Position numbers and translations under genes: made by a program
In this document: positions 48,201 through 56,282 of the stretch, in pieces
Layout of the letters: each line of letters opens with the position of its first letter
Position numbering within the stretch: position 1 is the stretch's first letter
The notes under the pieces: generated by a model
The model's database searches: none
Seen by the model: the letters and a program-made list of their open reading frames with translations, nothing else
What the model was told of the DNA's origin: nothing
NCBI RefSeq assembly: GCF_963678635.1
Contig: NW_026971672.1
Span: 7,501 to 66,905, forward strand
Direction of reading: 5' to 3'
Length of the DNA: 59,405 bases
Source of the DNA: Symsagittifera roscoffensis
Taxonomy: Eukaryota; Xenacoelomorpha; Acoela; Convolutidae

Positions 48201-49652
48201 TCCTATCCAGGTAGTAGTTTGTGTTTCTTTTAGTTCTTCTGTAGGAACACATATCGACTCAAAATCGAAAATTGCTAGGTTTTTGAAGAGTTTTTTATCA
48301 TCGGAAACTGGAAGATCGAATCCTTCTAGCTTTTCAAACAAGGTTTCGCGAAGCTCATATACGTTCTTTGGGTAAATATGTTACGCACAATCCTTACATC
48401 TCAGAAGATGTTTGTTGAGAAACTCGGATCTTTTGAAGAAACTATCACAACTAGGGCACCGGAAACACTTAAAGAAGCTATCTATATCATTTGTATGAAT
48501 GATATGATTGTTGAATCTCAGTAACTTGACTGTTTTATCAAATCGACCAAAATTTCTTCGTGCTAGTTCTCCCACATATTCTCCCTCTTGAATATCAAAA
48601 AAGTAAATAAAGATGTTCCGTTCAATTATTTCCTCGACAACAGGTAAGTCTTCAACGGAAACTCCACGAAAATTCTTAGGATCATAACCAGATTTTGTTA
48701 TGAATTCTGTAAAATATCTGGAGGTGTGGGTGTCGAGATCATTGTGTCCGTTCATGTACATGACCAATGCGCGGAAAAGACACAAATGATCTTTGTAAGG
48801 TTCTTTGTCCTTGTCAGCTAAAAGACAGTTAACAGAATGGTTTTTCAGTAGAGGTTCGGGTAAGACAGAGTCTGGACATCCCATTGGGATGTTTTTCAGC
48901 AAAGCAGCAAAAATTGTAACGTTAGTAATCAACTTGAATCTCCATTTTGTGTTTTGACGTTCTTGGGTACATTGCTCCAGAATATCAAATTGGTCTACTT
49001 TTCCTTGGATTGTTATCAAATTCGCTTTCTTACAAAGTAAGTGGGATTTTTCAAACAGAGTATTGTTTTCATGAGCGTAGAAATAACGATATTCACCAGT
49101 CTCAATATTTCGAAGAACAAAACTCAGAGCAAAATTGATTTTGGCTGCAGAATCGAGCTTGTTGAAGACTTCTTCAAGTTTCTCGTTAATGATTTTAGTA
49201 TCTAACTTGGACATTTGGAAGTTAAATACCTTATGTCTCCCATTTTCCATCTCCGTATCCACCAGAAAATGTTGACAAGCACTAAGTTCCTCCTTTAGCT
49301 TTTCACCATCTTCCCCTTCTTCCTCCACAATCTTGTTCAAGTCGGCCACCGTATCACTGGATTTCCGTTGTTTTGCTCCATGTTCCTTTCTCCGATGTTG
49401 TTGGAGAGAGTAGTAACTGGGGAACTCTTGTTCACAAGAAGAACAAACCGTCGACTGCTTAGAACTTGGTTGAGCATGCTTCTTAGCCATTTGATAGCTC
49501 ATTTCTTGTTGATTGTAAGTGGAAGACTTACATTCAGGACAAGAAACAACTCCTTTAGCACATCTTTTTTGATGTCTCGCATTATCAGCACTACTTTATT
49601 CCTGACCACATTCCTCACATTTGACTTTCTCGTTTCGGTTAAGGGCAGGCAT
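45233..49652 (-). pseudogene. polB: Polinton/Maverick-type protein-primed DNA polymerase B, near full length, decayed (copy 2)
   Basis: Reads leftward from ATG at 49,650-49,652. N-terminus MPALNRNEKVKCEECG with C2H2-type fingers (CSSCEQEF..HRRKEH; CPSCDSFF..HLLRC), then a DHLCLFRALVMYMNG region seen in this family. Exonuclease motifs: IFDFESICVP (near 48,265), FGFNSGRYDL (near 47,805) and YNNKDV (near 47,330). Polymerase motifs: A, GIDASQLYPFSM (near 47,029); B, GNSSYGYQIMDRS (near 46,105); C, where DTDS is changed to DTYS (Tyr codon 45,809-45,811). Breaks: an in-frame TAA in the first finger, TAA at 48,381, a frameshift near 48,125, TAG at 47,962, a frameshift near 47,255, TGA plus a one-base loss near 46,850-46,872, shifts near 46,165-46,270 and 45,890-45,963, and TAA at 45,500. 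It is protein-primed family B by motif style and cannot be functional as it stands. Confidence 0.95.
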
Positions 49653-49826
49653 TATCTACAAAAATTGGGACTTTTGAAATGCTCAAAATTTAAAAACTTA
49701 AAGTACCAATCGAATGAAAATACTCACTTTTCGTGAAGTAACGAAATGTAAAATTTGAAGTAAAATTCAATTGACTGTTTCTGATTGGCAAACAAAATGA
49801 ATGATTTAACTCAATAAAATAAGCGA

Positions 49827-49834
49827 ATTTATAC
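49827..49834 (-). promoter_or_regulatory. TATA-like box for polB
   Basis: On the minus strand GTATAAAT, directly beside the CRE array and about 175 bp upstream of the polB ATG. The position suits a promoter reading leftward. Confidence 0.55.
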
Positions 49835-49840
49835 TATCAA

Positions 49841-50059
49841 TGACGCCTACGCAATTATCCTTTTACGGTAATGACGTCATTCGTCGAATAGAAGTGACGT
49901 CACCGCCTACGCAATTTTCCTTTTATGGTAATGACGTCATTCTATATTTAGAAGTGACGTCACCACCCACGCAATGTTCCTTTTATGATAATGACGTTAT
50001 TCTAGAAATATAAATGACGTCAACACCCACGCAATTTTCCTTTTATGGTAATGACGTCA
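49841..50059. promoter_or_regulatory. CREB/ATF-site array on a 60-bp period in a divergent promoter
   Basis: Six perfect TGACGTCA palindromes and one TGACGTTA variant lie in tandem 60-bp repeats. Positions are 49,872, 49,932, 49,992 (variant) and 50,052 in one phase and 49,895, 49,955 and 50,015 in the other. A truncated unit at 49,841 has TGACG only. Each repeat also carries CRCCYACGCAATTTTCC-type sequence. The array separates polB (leftward) from the 178-codon gene (rightward), so it probably serves both. The full CRE palindrome is the known target of CREB/ATF bZIP factors. Confidence 0.9.
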
Positions 50060-50066
50060 TTCCTTT

Positions 50067-50089
50067 GAAAGTTCTAGAATTTTCCAGAA
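50067..50089. promoter_or_regulatory. perfect five-unit heat-shock element
   Basis: Five contiguous alternating units in exact 5-bp register: GAA (50,067), TTC (50,072), GAA (50,077), TTC (50,082) and GAA (50,087). This is the canonical binding pattern for trimeric heat-shock factor, which needs three units. It lies 8 bp after the last CRE and about 70 bp before the 50,161 ATG. Confidence 0.85.
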
Positions 50090-50160
50090 AAATTTTCAAC
50101 TAATCAGAACTAAGCACATCCTAGACATAACTTTGGATCCAAAATATTCATTTTTGAAGA

Positions 50161-50697
50161 ATGTCAATCAAAAAGCATTTGAACTTCCTCAAATTACTCT
50201 ACAAGAAAAAAGAAAATATTCCGTGTGATTTCCTTATTGATGAAATAGATGTAGATTCTTACTTTTTTCACAATTTTTTGGACGTTTATGTTGTCCAAAA
50301 TAGAGTTCTCCGACTAAGTAAAGTTCTCTTTAGAGAAACTTACTCAATCAAAGAGTTTAATTTTGATTCTCATATTGCGTATCAAAGCTATAAACTTACA
50401 GCTGAGTTACACTTGACTAGAAAAGAAATTTTATTTATTTTAGAAAATTTGAAGATGATAAAAAAGTCGTACGATAATATTTCAAAGACTCTTTTTATTC
50501 CATATCCAACTCCCAAATTTGTTAAAACTCCCCAGCAAAGTTCTTTATTCCTCCATTTTTTTAAGGACTTTCAAAGTTCAAAATCTTGTTTGATCAGGTT
50601 TGGTATCAGATTTCCAGAGATTTGCTTTGAAAAAATCATCAACTTTGAGTTATCATCTCAAATCTACTCAAAATTAAAGAACTTGAATATCTGCTGA
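50161..50697 (+). CDS. 178-residue protein, unidentified
   Basis: Intact frame from ATG (MSIKKHLNFLKLLYKKKENI) to TGA. It is rich in K, F, L and I with an acidic patch (FLIDEIDVDSYFF) and a C-terminal half ending LSSQIYSKLKNLNIC. I see no signal peptide, membrane segment or metal-binding motif. It is probably a soluble, mainly helical protein. It lies immediately downstream of the CRE/HSE promoter and divergent from polB, so it may be an early gene of the same element. No family is recognised. The frame is uninterrupted although the neighbouring polB is ruined, which is notable. Confidence 0.65.
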   Translation: MSIKKHLNFLKLLYKKKENIPCDFLIDEIDVDSYFFHNFLDVYVVQNRVLRLSKVLFRETYSIKEFNFDSHIAYQSYKLTAELHLTRKEILFILENLKMIKKSYDNISKTLFIPYPTPKFVKTPQQSSLFLHFFKDFQSSKSCLIRFGIRFPEICFEKIINFELSSQIYSKLKNLNIC

Positions 50698-50746
50698 AAA
50701 ATCAGCAATTTCTCATCGACTATATACAAAAAATTCAGTTAACTTG

Positions 50747-50905
50747 ATGAGAAGACTTGCAGAGATGCTACTTTTATTAATTTTTCTTCTTTTGTTACTT
50801 ATATCGGCAATATTTCTTATTTTTACAGCAAACAACTTTTGGTCATTTATTTTCGCGATTGCTTTTGTGTATATTGTTACTTATTTGGAAGACTTAAGTC
50901 CTTGA
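50747..50905 (+). CDS. 52-residue hydrophobic membrane protein (copy 1)
   Basis: ATG at 50,747 (MRRLAEML), then a Leu/Ile-rich first membrane segment, a short polar turn (TANNFWS), a second hydrophobic segment (FIFAIAFVYIV) and an acidic tail TYLEDLSP. It probably forms a hairpin of two helices in a membrane, like small viral membrane proteins. A second copy at 52,788 keeps the frame, with silent and conservative changes among the few substitutions, supporting real coding. It begins about 50 bp after the preceding gene's stop. Confidence 0.6.
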   Translation: MRRLAEMLLLLIFLLLLLISAIFLIFTANNFWSFIFAIAFVYIVTYLEDLSP

Positions 50906-50917
50906 AAGGTTCCTCTG

Positions 50918-51092
50918 ATTGGATACAACAACTTGAACAAAAATGAACATTTTTGTGATTGGAAACGACATTATGTAAAATGGAGCTTTGTTTCCAATTG
51001 GACACGAGTTTTCTATAAGAATTCCATAAAAAGAAACTAAAATCTGATTGGACACGACTACAATCCAAATAAAGAAATTTCATTCTGATTGG
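50918..51092. promoter_or_regulatory. five spaced ATTGG (NF-Y-type) boxes, promoter copy 1
   Basis: ATTGG at 50,918, 50,958, 50,997, 51,047 and 51,088, giving spacings of 40, 39, 50 and 41 bp. Most are preceded by CTG or GTG, and the last reads CTGATTGGTT, a full match to the reverse CCAAT-box consensus bound by NF-Y. The array precedes the acidic-tail gene at 51,283. Confidence 0.8.
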
Positions 51093-51282
51093 TTAAACCC
51101 ACACATTCCAGTTGAAGGTACCACTCTCTCTTAACTAAAAATCATTTTATTTTCAACTTAACTACCGTCAACTACCTCCTCTCTCAGCTCTAAATACAAC
51201 AATTTCAACTTAACCACAGTCAATTTTCACCCTCTCAACTGTAAATCTTGTTTTTAATCATTTACTCAACTTATTGCTCAAA

Positions 51283-51770
51283 ATGATTTTCTCAGTACAA
51301 AACAACAACCTTATGTTCTCGGTGGAATTTTTGGCTGATTTAGTACAAATCCAAGTGCGAGAAACAGTTTGTGGAGTTTTTCTGGCCTAAATGGACATCC
51401 CAATCCAAGTCTGGCATATGGTAGAAGTGATGCGAAGGGATTTCAACGAACATCATATAACGCAAGTACCTCCTACAGAGAATCAACTTGGAGAAATGCA
51501 AATGATGGAGGAAGTGATCGAGCATGTGGGATTGAACTACCCCGAAATTCCTGATCTAGATATGTAGCCCAACCATTCGACGATTTCCTCTTTCCTTGGG
51601 AAGAGGGATCTGTGGACAACCCAGTTACCATCGAAGAGGATGAGGGGTTCTCTGAGCCAAGAACTCCAGTCAGCGAACCACCAGTGATGGAGGCAAGACG
51701 AGCTTTGCGCTCCATTGAGAACTTGCAAAGTTTTGAGAACCCAGCTGCTCGGCAGCTCTTTGATTTGTAA
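51283..51770 (+). pseudogene. acidic-tailed ~160-residue protein, broken (copy 1)
   Basis: Starts MIFSVQNNNLMFSVEF. The body has DIPIQVWHMVEVMRRDF and later FLFPWEE, an acidic TIEEDEGFSE and a RALRSIE..ARQLFDL end. Compared with the copy at 53,305 it has an in-frame TAA in place of Arg near 51,388 and a one-base loss near 51,560, so it is inactive unless spliced or recoded. AATAAA at 51,770-51,775 overlaps the stop codon, a compact viral-style arrangement. The family is not recognised. The acidic, aromatic middle could be an activation-type region, but that is only inference. Confidence 0.65.
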
Positions 51771-51775
51771 ATAAA

Positions 51776-52600
51776 TTGGCTACTGTCTTGTGCTTTGTAA
51801 TTTAATTGTGTTACATCTAGTAAATTTATTTTCAAGATATAGGAACAAAGAGATCATAGAAAAGTTTATTCAGAAATTTCAATGGTAAAAACTTGTTAAA
51901 AATGAAACTAATTATGCATCTGGTGAATTTTTTTTATAGAATTTTGTTAGAAAGATGGCAAAAAAAATGAATCAATTTTTGCAAGCATTTTAAAAACTTT
52001 ACATTAATTTTTGCACCATGCAAAACTTTTTATAAATTTTTTTGCACACTTGTTTAAAAAATCAAAGAAAATCTCGCAAATTAAGAAAAATTTCATTGAA
52101 TATTTTCGCATTTTAAAGAAAACTGAAAGAGGATTTTCTTGCACATTTAATAATTTGAAAAATGAAAATCTTTGTTTTAATTTTGATTATAAAAAAATCT
52201 CCTCTTTGCATGTATATTGATCAAAAACACTGGAAAAACAATGTATTAAGATAGGGAATAGCACTCAGAGTCAGCAATTATGAAAAATTTTTAGCATTAA
52301 TTTAACAAGTTTCTTACAATAAAATTTGCATATTGTAAATGCATATGCATAAGAAAAAATAAGTTAGATTTTTGCATTTGTTTTCAAAAAAACCACAAAA
52401 AAACTTGCATCTAACACAAAAATTTGTTGAAAATTTTTGAATACTTGTTGAAAAAACCGAAACAGTTTTTGCATCTTGTAAAAAAGTTTAATTAAATTTT
52501 TGCAAACGTGTTGAAAAAATCAAACCAAAATTTGCATCTAGCGAAAAAACTCTGAGTTAAATAAAAATAATTTTGACCAGATTTTTATTAACAAATATTC
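51776..52600. other. non-coding A/T-rich spacer
   Basis: Repeated TTTTTGCATCT..AAAAAA and TTTTGCA words occur around 51,960-52,100 and 52,370-52,550, resembling the cleaner array at 54,060. The single copy of the 19-bp TGTATTAAG motif is at 52,242. No gene is supported. Confidence 0.5.
52242..52260 (+). repeat. single copy of the 19-bp motif
   Basis: TGTATTAAGATAGGGAATA, identical to the copies flanking the polymerase C-terminus at 40.8 and 44.7 kb and in the same orientation. It is preceded by CAA, as at 40,841. Confidence 0.85.
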
Positions 52601-52609
52601 ATTTATTAA

Positions 52610-52777
52610 TAGAAAAATTGATACGCTCACTATTTACGGTACGAAAACCATCAATAAAACAATCAACAATTTTCAACAAGTCAGTCTCATACTTTGAGTT
52701 TTGAACTTTTGGAATCCTTTCCAAAAAAGCTGATTCAAGAGTTTGAGTGGACGCAAGTTCCTGATCAGAAATGAAAA
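52610..52777 (-). pseudogene. C-terminal fragment of a second 199-residue-type protein
   Basis: The minus strand reads as a diverged copy of the last ~55 codons of the 54,435-55,034 gene (ASTQTL..SAFLERIPKVQNSK..DCFIDG). It has a TTTATT (reverse AATAAA) downstream near 52,602, as at 54,445. It is cut at about 52,778, where the duplicated membrane-protein gene begins, so the N-terminal ~140 residues and promoter are lost. Confidence 0.75.
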
Positions 52778-52787
52778 AATTGCAGAG

Positions 52788-52928
52788 ATGCTACTTTTAT
52801 TAATTTTCCTTCTTTTGTTACTTATATCGGCAATATTTCTTATTTTTACAGCAAACAACTTTCGGTCATTTATTTTTGCGATTGCTTTTGTGTATATTTT
52901 TACTTATTTGGAAGACTTAAGTCCTTGA
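52788..52928 (+). CDS. hydrophobic membrane protein (copy 2), N-terminally altered
   Basis: Copy of the 50,747 gene. The original first codons (MRRL) are lost at the duplication breakpoint, but the internal ATG at 52,788 gives a 46-residue protein with both hydrophobic segments and the TYLEDLSP tail. Changes from copy 1 include W to R in the turn. Confidence 0.5.
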   Translation: MLLLLIFLLLLLISAIFLIFTANNFRSFIFAIAFVYIFTYLEDLSP

Positions 52929-52940
52929 AAGGTTCCTCTG

Positions 52941-53115
52941 ATTGGATACAACAACTTGAACAAAAATGAACATTTTTGTGATTGGAAACGACAATAATCA
53001 AAATGGAGCTTTGTTTCCGATTGGACCCGAGTTTTCTATAAGAAATCCATAAAAGGAAACTAAAATCTTATTGAACACGACTTTAATCCAAATAAGGAAA
53101 ACTCATTCTGATTGG
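52941..53115. promoter_or_regulatory. ATTGG (NF-Y-type) boxes, promoter copy 2
   Basis: ATTGG at 52,941, 52,981, 53,020 and 53,111, with the fourth site at 53,070 mutated to ATTGA. Spacings of 40, 39, 50 and 41 bp equal those of promoter copy 1, although intervening bases differ. It precedes the second acidic-tail gene. Confidence 0.8.
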
Positions 53116-53304
53116 TTAAACCCACACATTCCAGTTGAAGTTACCCCTCTCTCTTAACTAAAAATTATTTTTTTTTTCAACTTAATTACCGTCCACTACC
53201 TCCTCTCTCAGCTCTAAATATCCCAATTTCAACTTTTTTTTTAAGGTTCCCCCTCCTCTCAGTTCTTTTTTGTTTTTGCTCTTTTAGTCATCTTCTTACT
53301 CAAA

Positions 53305-53794
53305 ATGATCTTCTCAGTGCAAAACAGCAACCTTATGTACTCTGTAGAATTTTCACCTGATCTAGTAAACATTCAAGTGCGAGAAACAGTCTCTGGAGTT
53401 TTTCTGGCTCGAATGGACATCCCAATCCAAGTCTGGCACATGGTGGAAGTGATGCGAAGGGATTTCAGCGAGCATCATATGATGCAAGTTCCCATCACAG
53501 AAAACCAACTTGGAACCATGCAAATGATGGCGGAAGTGTCTGAGCATGTGGGAATGAACTACCCCCGAGATTCCTGACTCAAGATTTGTAGCTCAACCAG
53601 TCGACGACTTCCTTTTTCCTTGGGAGGAGGCAGGATCAGCCGAAAACCCCATCACAATAGACGAAGATGAGGGTTTCTCAGAAACAATGACACCTCCAGT
53701 TCCACAACAAACACCAGCAATGGAACCTCGTCCAGCTCTGCGTTCTATAGAGATCCTCCAGAACTCTTCTGCTGCTCGACAGCTCTTTGATTAA
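53305..53794 (+). pseudogene. acidic-tailed ~160-residue protein, single frameshift (copy 2)
   Basis: Starts MIFSVQNSNLMYSVEF and continues through VRETVSGVFLARMDIPIQVW and VEVMRRDFSEHHMMQV. A five-C run near 53,565 (four C in copy 1) shifts the frame and ends the first frame at 53,577. The second frame continues with FLFPWEE, acidic ITIDEDEGFSE, a Pro-rich linker and ARQLFD to TAA at 53,792-53,794. AATAAA follows at 53,806-53,811. Apart from this one base the gene looks preserved, so a sequencing or homopolymer error should be considered before calling it dead. Confidence 0.65.
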
Positions 53795-54054
53795 ATGTTT
53801 TTGTAAATAAAAGTTGTTTGGTTTTGACTTCGTTTTCTGTAATTAATTTCTTCAATTTCATTTTAATTATGAGAATAGATGAGAGGTTCAAGGTAAACCA
53901 TTGAAAAACAATTAGAACTTAGTTAAGTGCTCCGAACTCGCACACATGTTAAAAAATTTGATTAATTTTTGTACAAAAATTCAGAAAAACACTAGAAAAA
54001 CTGTACACAAGTAAAAAGTTACCGCATCGATGAACACACTCTTAGCCTTGTGTA

Positions 54055-54335
54055 GAAAAAATTGAAACACTTTTCGCATTTTATCGAAAAAAGTAAAACA
54101 CTTTTCGCATTTTGTCGAAAAAATTGAAACATTTTTCGCATTTGTAGTGAAAAAGTGAAACACTTTTCACATCTTGTTAAAAAAAGTAAAACACTTTTCG
54201 CATCTTCTCAAAAAAGTTGAAAAATTTTTCGCATTATGTCAAGAAAAATTGAAACACTTTTTACAACTTGTTAAAAAAATTGAAATGTTTTTTGCAACTT
54301 TTTGAAAATCAAAAAAATATTACATCTTTCTTTCA
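54055..54335. repeat. ~34-bp A/T tandem array, about eight copies
   Basis: Units resemble TTGAAACACTTTTCGCATTT followed by a TGTCGAAAAAA-type end, with TTTTTCGCAT and AAAACAC constant. It fills the space between the convergent 3' ends of the acidic-tail gene and the 199-residue gene. Diluted relatives occur at 51.9-52.5 kb. Confidence 0.8.
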
Positions 54336-54434
54336 TGATTGAAAACTTTTTTGCAAATGTTTTTGAGAACTGTGATTTTTGTTTCGGTAATTAATGGTAA
54401 CTTTGTAAACATATGAGAGAAAATAGATGGAATA

Positions 54435-55034
54435 TCAGAAGTTTTTTATTGAAAAATTGACATGATCACTATTTACAAATCCATAACCATCAATAAAACA
54501 GTCAATTATTTTTAACAACTCATGTTCATTTTTTGAGTTTTGTACTTTACGAATTCTGTCTAAAAATGCTGAGCCAAGAGTTTGCGTAGATGCAAGTTTT
54601 TGATTAGAACTTAGATAATGTTTTTTGAACTTTTTGCGAACAAGTCGTTTCCTTGATACGATTGGTGTTCTTTCTGCTCCTTTCCATCGTAAATTATGCT
54701 GCACTCCACAACTAAGCTGATTGAAGACTTCCCCACTTGATGTGACAATACTCGAAAAGAATCTGTGCTTGTACAAAGTGTAAAGACAATCAATTTCTTG
54801 ATAAATGTATTGATATTTGTCTAATCTCTGAAGAATTTGGCTAAGGGAAGTTCCAATTAAAATTATATGAAATTTGCAATTTCCCAAGGAACTGAAAGAA
54901 TCGTGAGTAGAGACGCAATAATCTTGGGTTACTATGTATTTTTCGTAAAAATCGTTGGAAACAGAAATAAACAATGATTTACTATTATAATCTGAATAAA
55001 AGCTGGGAAGAGCTTGACACATAGCAGCTGCCAT
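54435..55034 (-). CDS. 199-residue protein, unidentified
   Basis: Intact frame from ATG (MAAAMCQALPSFYSDY) to stop, with TTTATT (reverse AATAAA) at 54,445-54,450 overlapping its end. The N-terminal half has several beta-type stretches (SLFISVSND; CKFHIILIGTSL). A basic segment SRKRLVRKKFKKHY near residue 130 could act as a nuclear signal or bind nucleic acid. The C-terminal part is helical (FLDRIRKVQNSKNEHELLK). A second copy of only the C-terminus lies at 52,610. It is divergent from the 179-residue gene across the SRE/AP-1 promoter. No family is recognised; a regulatory or nucleic-acid-binding role is a guess. Confidence 0.7.
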   Translation of the reverse strand: MAAAMCQALPSFYSDYNSKSLFISVSNDFYEKYIVTQDYCVSTHDSFSSLGNCKFHIILIGTSLSQILQRLDKYQYIYQEIDCLYTLYKHRFFSSIVTSSGEVFNQLSCGVQHNLRWKGAERTPIVSRKRLVRKKFKKHYLSSNQKLASTQTLGSAFLDRIRKVQNSKNEHELLKIIDCFIDGYGFVNSDHVNFSIKNF

Positions 55035-55067
55035 TGGGAAAAAAGATTATTGCAGAAAATGATGGAG

Positions 55068-55075
55068 TTATATAG
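55068..55075 (-). promoter_or_regulatory. TATA box of the 199-residue gene
   Basis: The minus strand reads CTATATAA about 35 bp upstream of the ATG at 55,034, between the SRE/AP-1 cluster and the gene. The leader is therefore very short. Confidence 0.6.
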
Positions 55076-55084
55076 TAGTAGTAA

Positions 55085-55160
55085 CGCCTACGCAGCTTCC
55101 ATATAGGGAAATCCTTCCATATTTGGTACTACTTCCAAATATGGAAATGGCGATGACTCA
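55085..55160. promoter_or_regulatory. SRE/AP-1/kappa-B-like cluster in a divergent promoter
   Basis: Within 76 bp: CGCCTACGCA (55,085-55,094, shared with the CRE array); CCATATAGGG (one mismatch to a CArG box); GGGAAATCCT (55,106-55,115, one mismatch to kappa-B); perfect CArG boxes CCATATTTGG (55,117-55,126) and CCAAATATGG (55,135-55,144), each next to TTCC/GGAA (ETS core); and TGACTCA (55,154-55,160, perfect AP-1). The two CArG/ETS units form an exact 12-bp inverted repeat with an 8-bp spacer. SRF binds CArG boxes with ETS partners. The block lies between the 199- and 179-residue genes. Confidence 0.8.
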
Positions 55161-55238
55161 TACTGCTTACTTCCATTTTCATTTAGACTCAAAGTCATTT
55201 CTCTCATTTCTCCTCATCTGATCAGTTTGTTCTTCAAA

Positions 55239-55778
55239 ATGTACTCGAGAAAAGTTGATAGTTCCAACTATATTGAATTTTCAAAAAATCAAAAAAGAAT
55301 TGGGAGATTTGTTTGGTTCCAAAAAACCTACAAGGGAAAAATATGCTTGGAACCGTGCTTTCAACTATTAAAAATAAATTATTTGGGACAGTTTGAAAAG
55401 TCTCAACAAGTCTATCTTAGTAAAAAAGAAGACGAAGCAATATCCGCAATACGGAATACTATTATTCACGATGCTGAAAATCTTGGACTCGTATCTATAT
55501 ATGAAGCCAAATCCGACAGAGAATCAACTATGGATCAGGAGCTCGACATCTGTAATAGAGTATATGAAATAGCAATGTACAACATGAGGAGGGTGTGTGT
55601 CACAATCAAGAAGTACAACGTGAGCAAGCCACCCTACATTCAGATTCGACTCTTCACTGCAAAGGAAAATGAAGACTTGAAGCAAGTTGCATATGTCAAC
55701 TATACTTTGAATGAATTCAAAGAACTGTCCCAAATACTGGGAGACTTTATGTTTGTTGATAATTGTAAACCTCAGTAA
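55239..55778 (+). CDS. 179-residue protein, unidentified
   Basis: ATG at 55,239 (MYSRKVDSSNYIEFSKNQKR) is chosen because the open frame upstream has only a TTG. It is a charged, soluble protein with no membrane segment. Two parts share a strand-turn-strand-helix look: the N-terminal GKICLEPCFQLL..VYLSKKEDEA and the C-terminal PPYIQIRLFTAKEN..YVNYTLNEFKELSQIL. That layout is reminiscent of PC4-type single-strand DNA-binding folds, but I cannot confirm this and offer it only as an idea. It is divergent from the 199-residue gene. A broken relative may lie at 56,283-56,832. Confidence 0.7.
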   Translation: MYSRKVDSSNYIEFSKNQKRIGRFVWFQKTYKGKICLEPCFQLLKINYLGQFEKSQQVYLSKKEDEAISAIRNTIIHDAENLGLVSIYEAKSDRESTMDQELDICNRVYEIAMYNMRRVCVTIKKYNVSKPPYIQIRLFTAKENEDLKQVAYVNYTLNEFKELSQILGDFMFVDNCKPQ

Positions 55779-56282
55779 AGCTTTGTGATGTTTTGCATGT
55801 TCCGTAATTGAGATATTATTGGTTCAAAACTATTTTTTCTCACTAAAGTGTATATTTAGAGCTATAATATCTGAGGAAAAGTCAGACAAAACGCACAATT
55901 TTATCGAAATTGACATAAAACACTAACCAATTATGAAATGATTTTCCAGTATTTATTTATGAAATTACAGATAACTTTATTTAATAACCGTTTTCATCAA
56001 AGTTTAGCTAAATTTTGCTTCAATTTAAGAAAATTACAAACAAGAATGTATATTTAGTTGAAAACATTATCTTTATTTTTTTAGATTTTTTGAATTTCAT
56101 TGGTTGTTTTCAATTTTTTTCTGCCTTAGTTTGAGGTTTTTATTGGCTACATGAATTTCCTTGAAACTAATTAGACTCTAAATAATTTAAAAAAATTTAC
56201 GGTGACTGTTATTTCAAAATACTTTAAAAATGATAATATAATTCGAGTTTTTTAAGTTTCTTCATATATTTCAGTAAGAAAA
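55779..56282. other. non-coding spacer
   Basis: AT-rich sequence with no gene seen. No clear AATAAA follows the 179-residue gene within the first 100 bp. Confidence 0.5.

Noticed and set aside
45500-49652. In-frame TAA, TAG and TGA codons in polB considered as an alternative genetic code
   Set aside because: The stops replace different residues (Tyr, Lys and Arg positions by comparison), occur with frameshifts, and intact neighbouring frames avoid them; simple decay explains them.
51473-51835. 120-codon minus-strand frame over the acidic-tail gene
   Set aside because: Shadow of the plus-strand gene; the plus strand has the conserved start, paralogue and AATAAA.
54055-54335. GTGAAAC words in the 34-bp array as interferon-response-type sites
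   Set aside because: They lie between convergent 3' ends rather than in a promoter and are explained by the A/T repeat unit.
55239-55778. Firm assignment of the 179-residue protein to the PC4 family
   Set aside because: Only a loose strand-helix resemblance; no diagnostic motif seen, so left unidentified.
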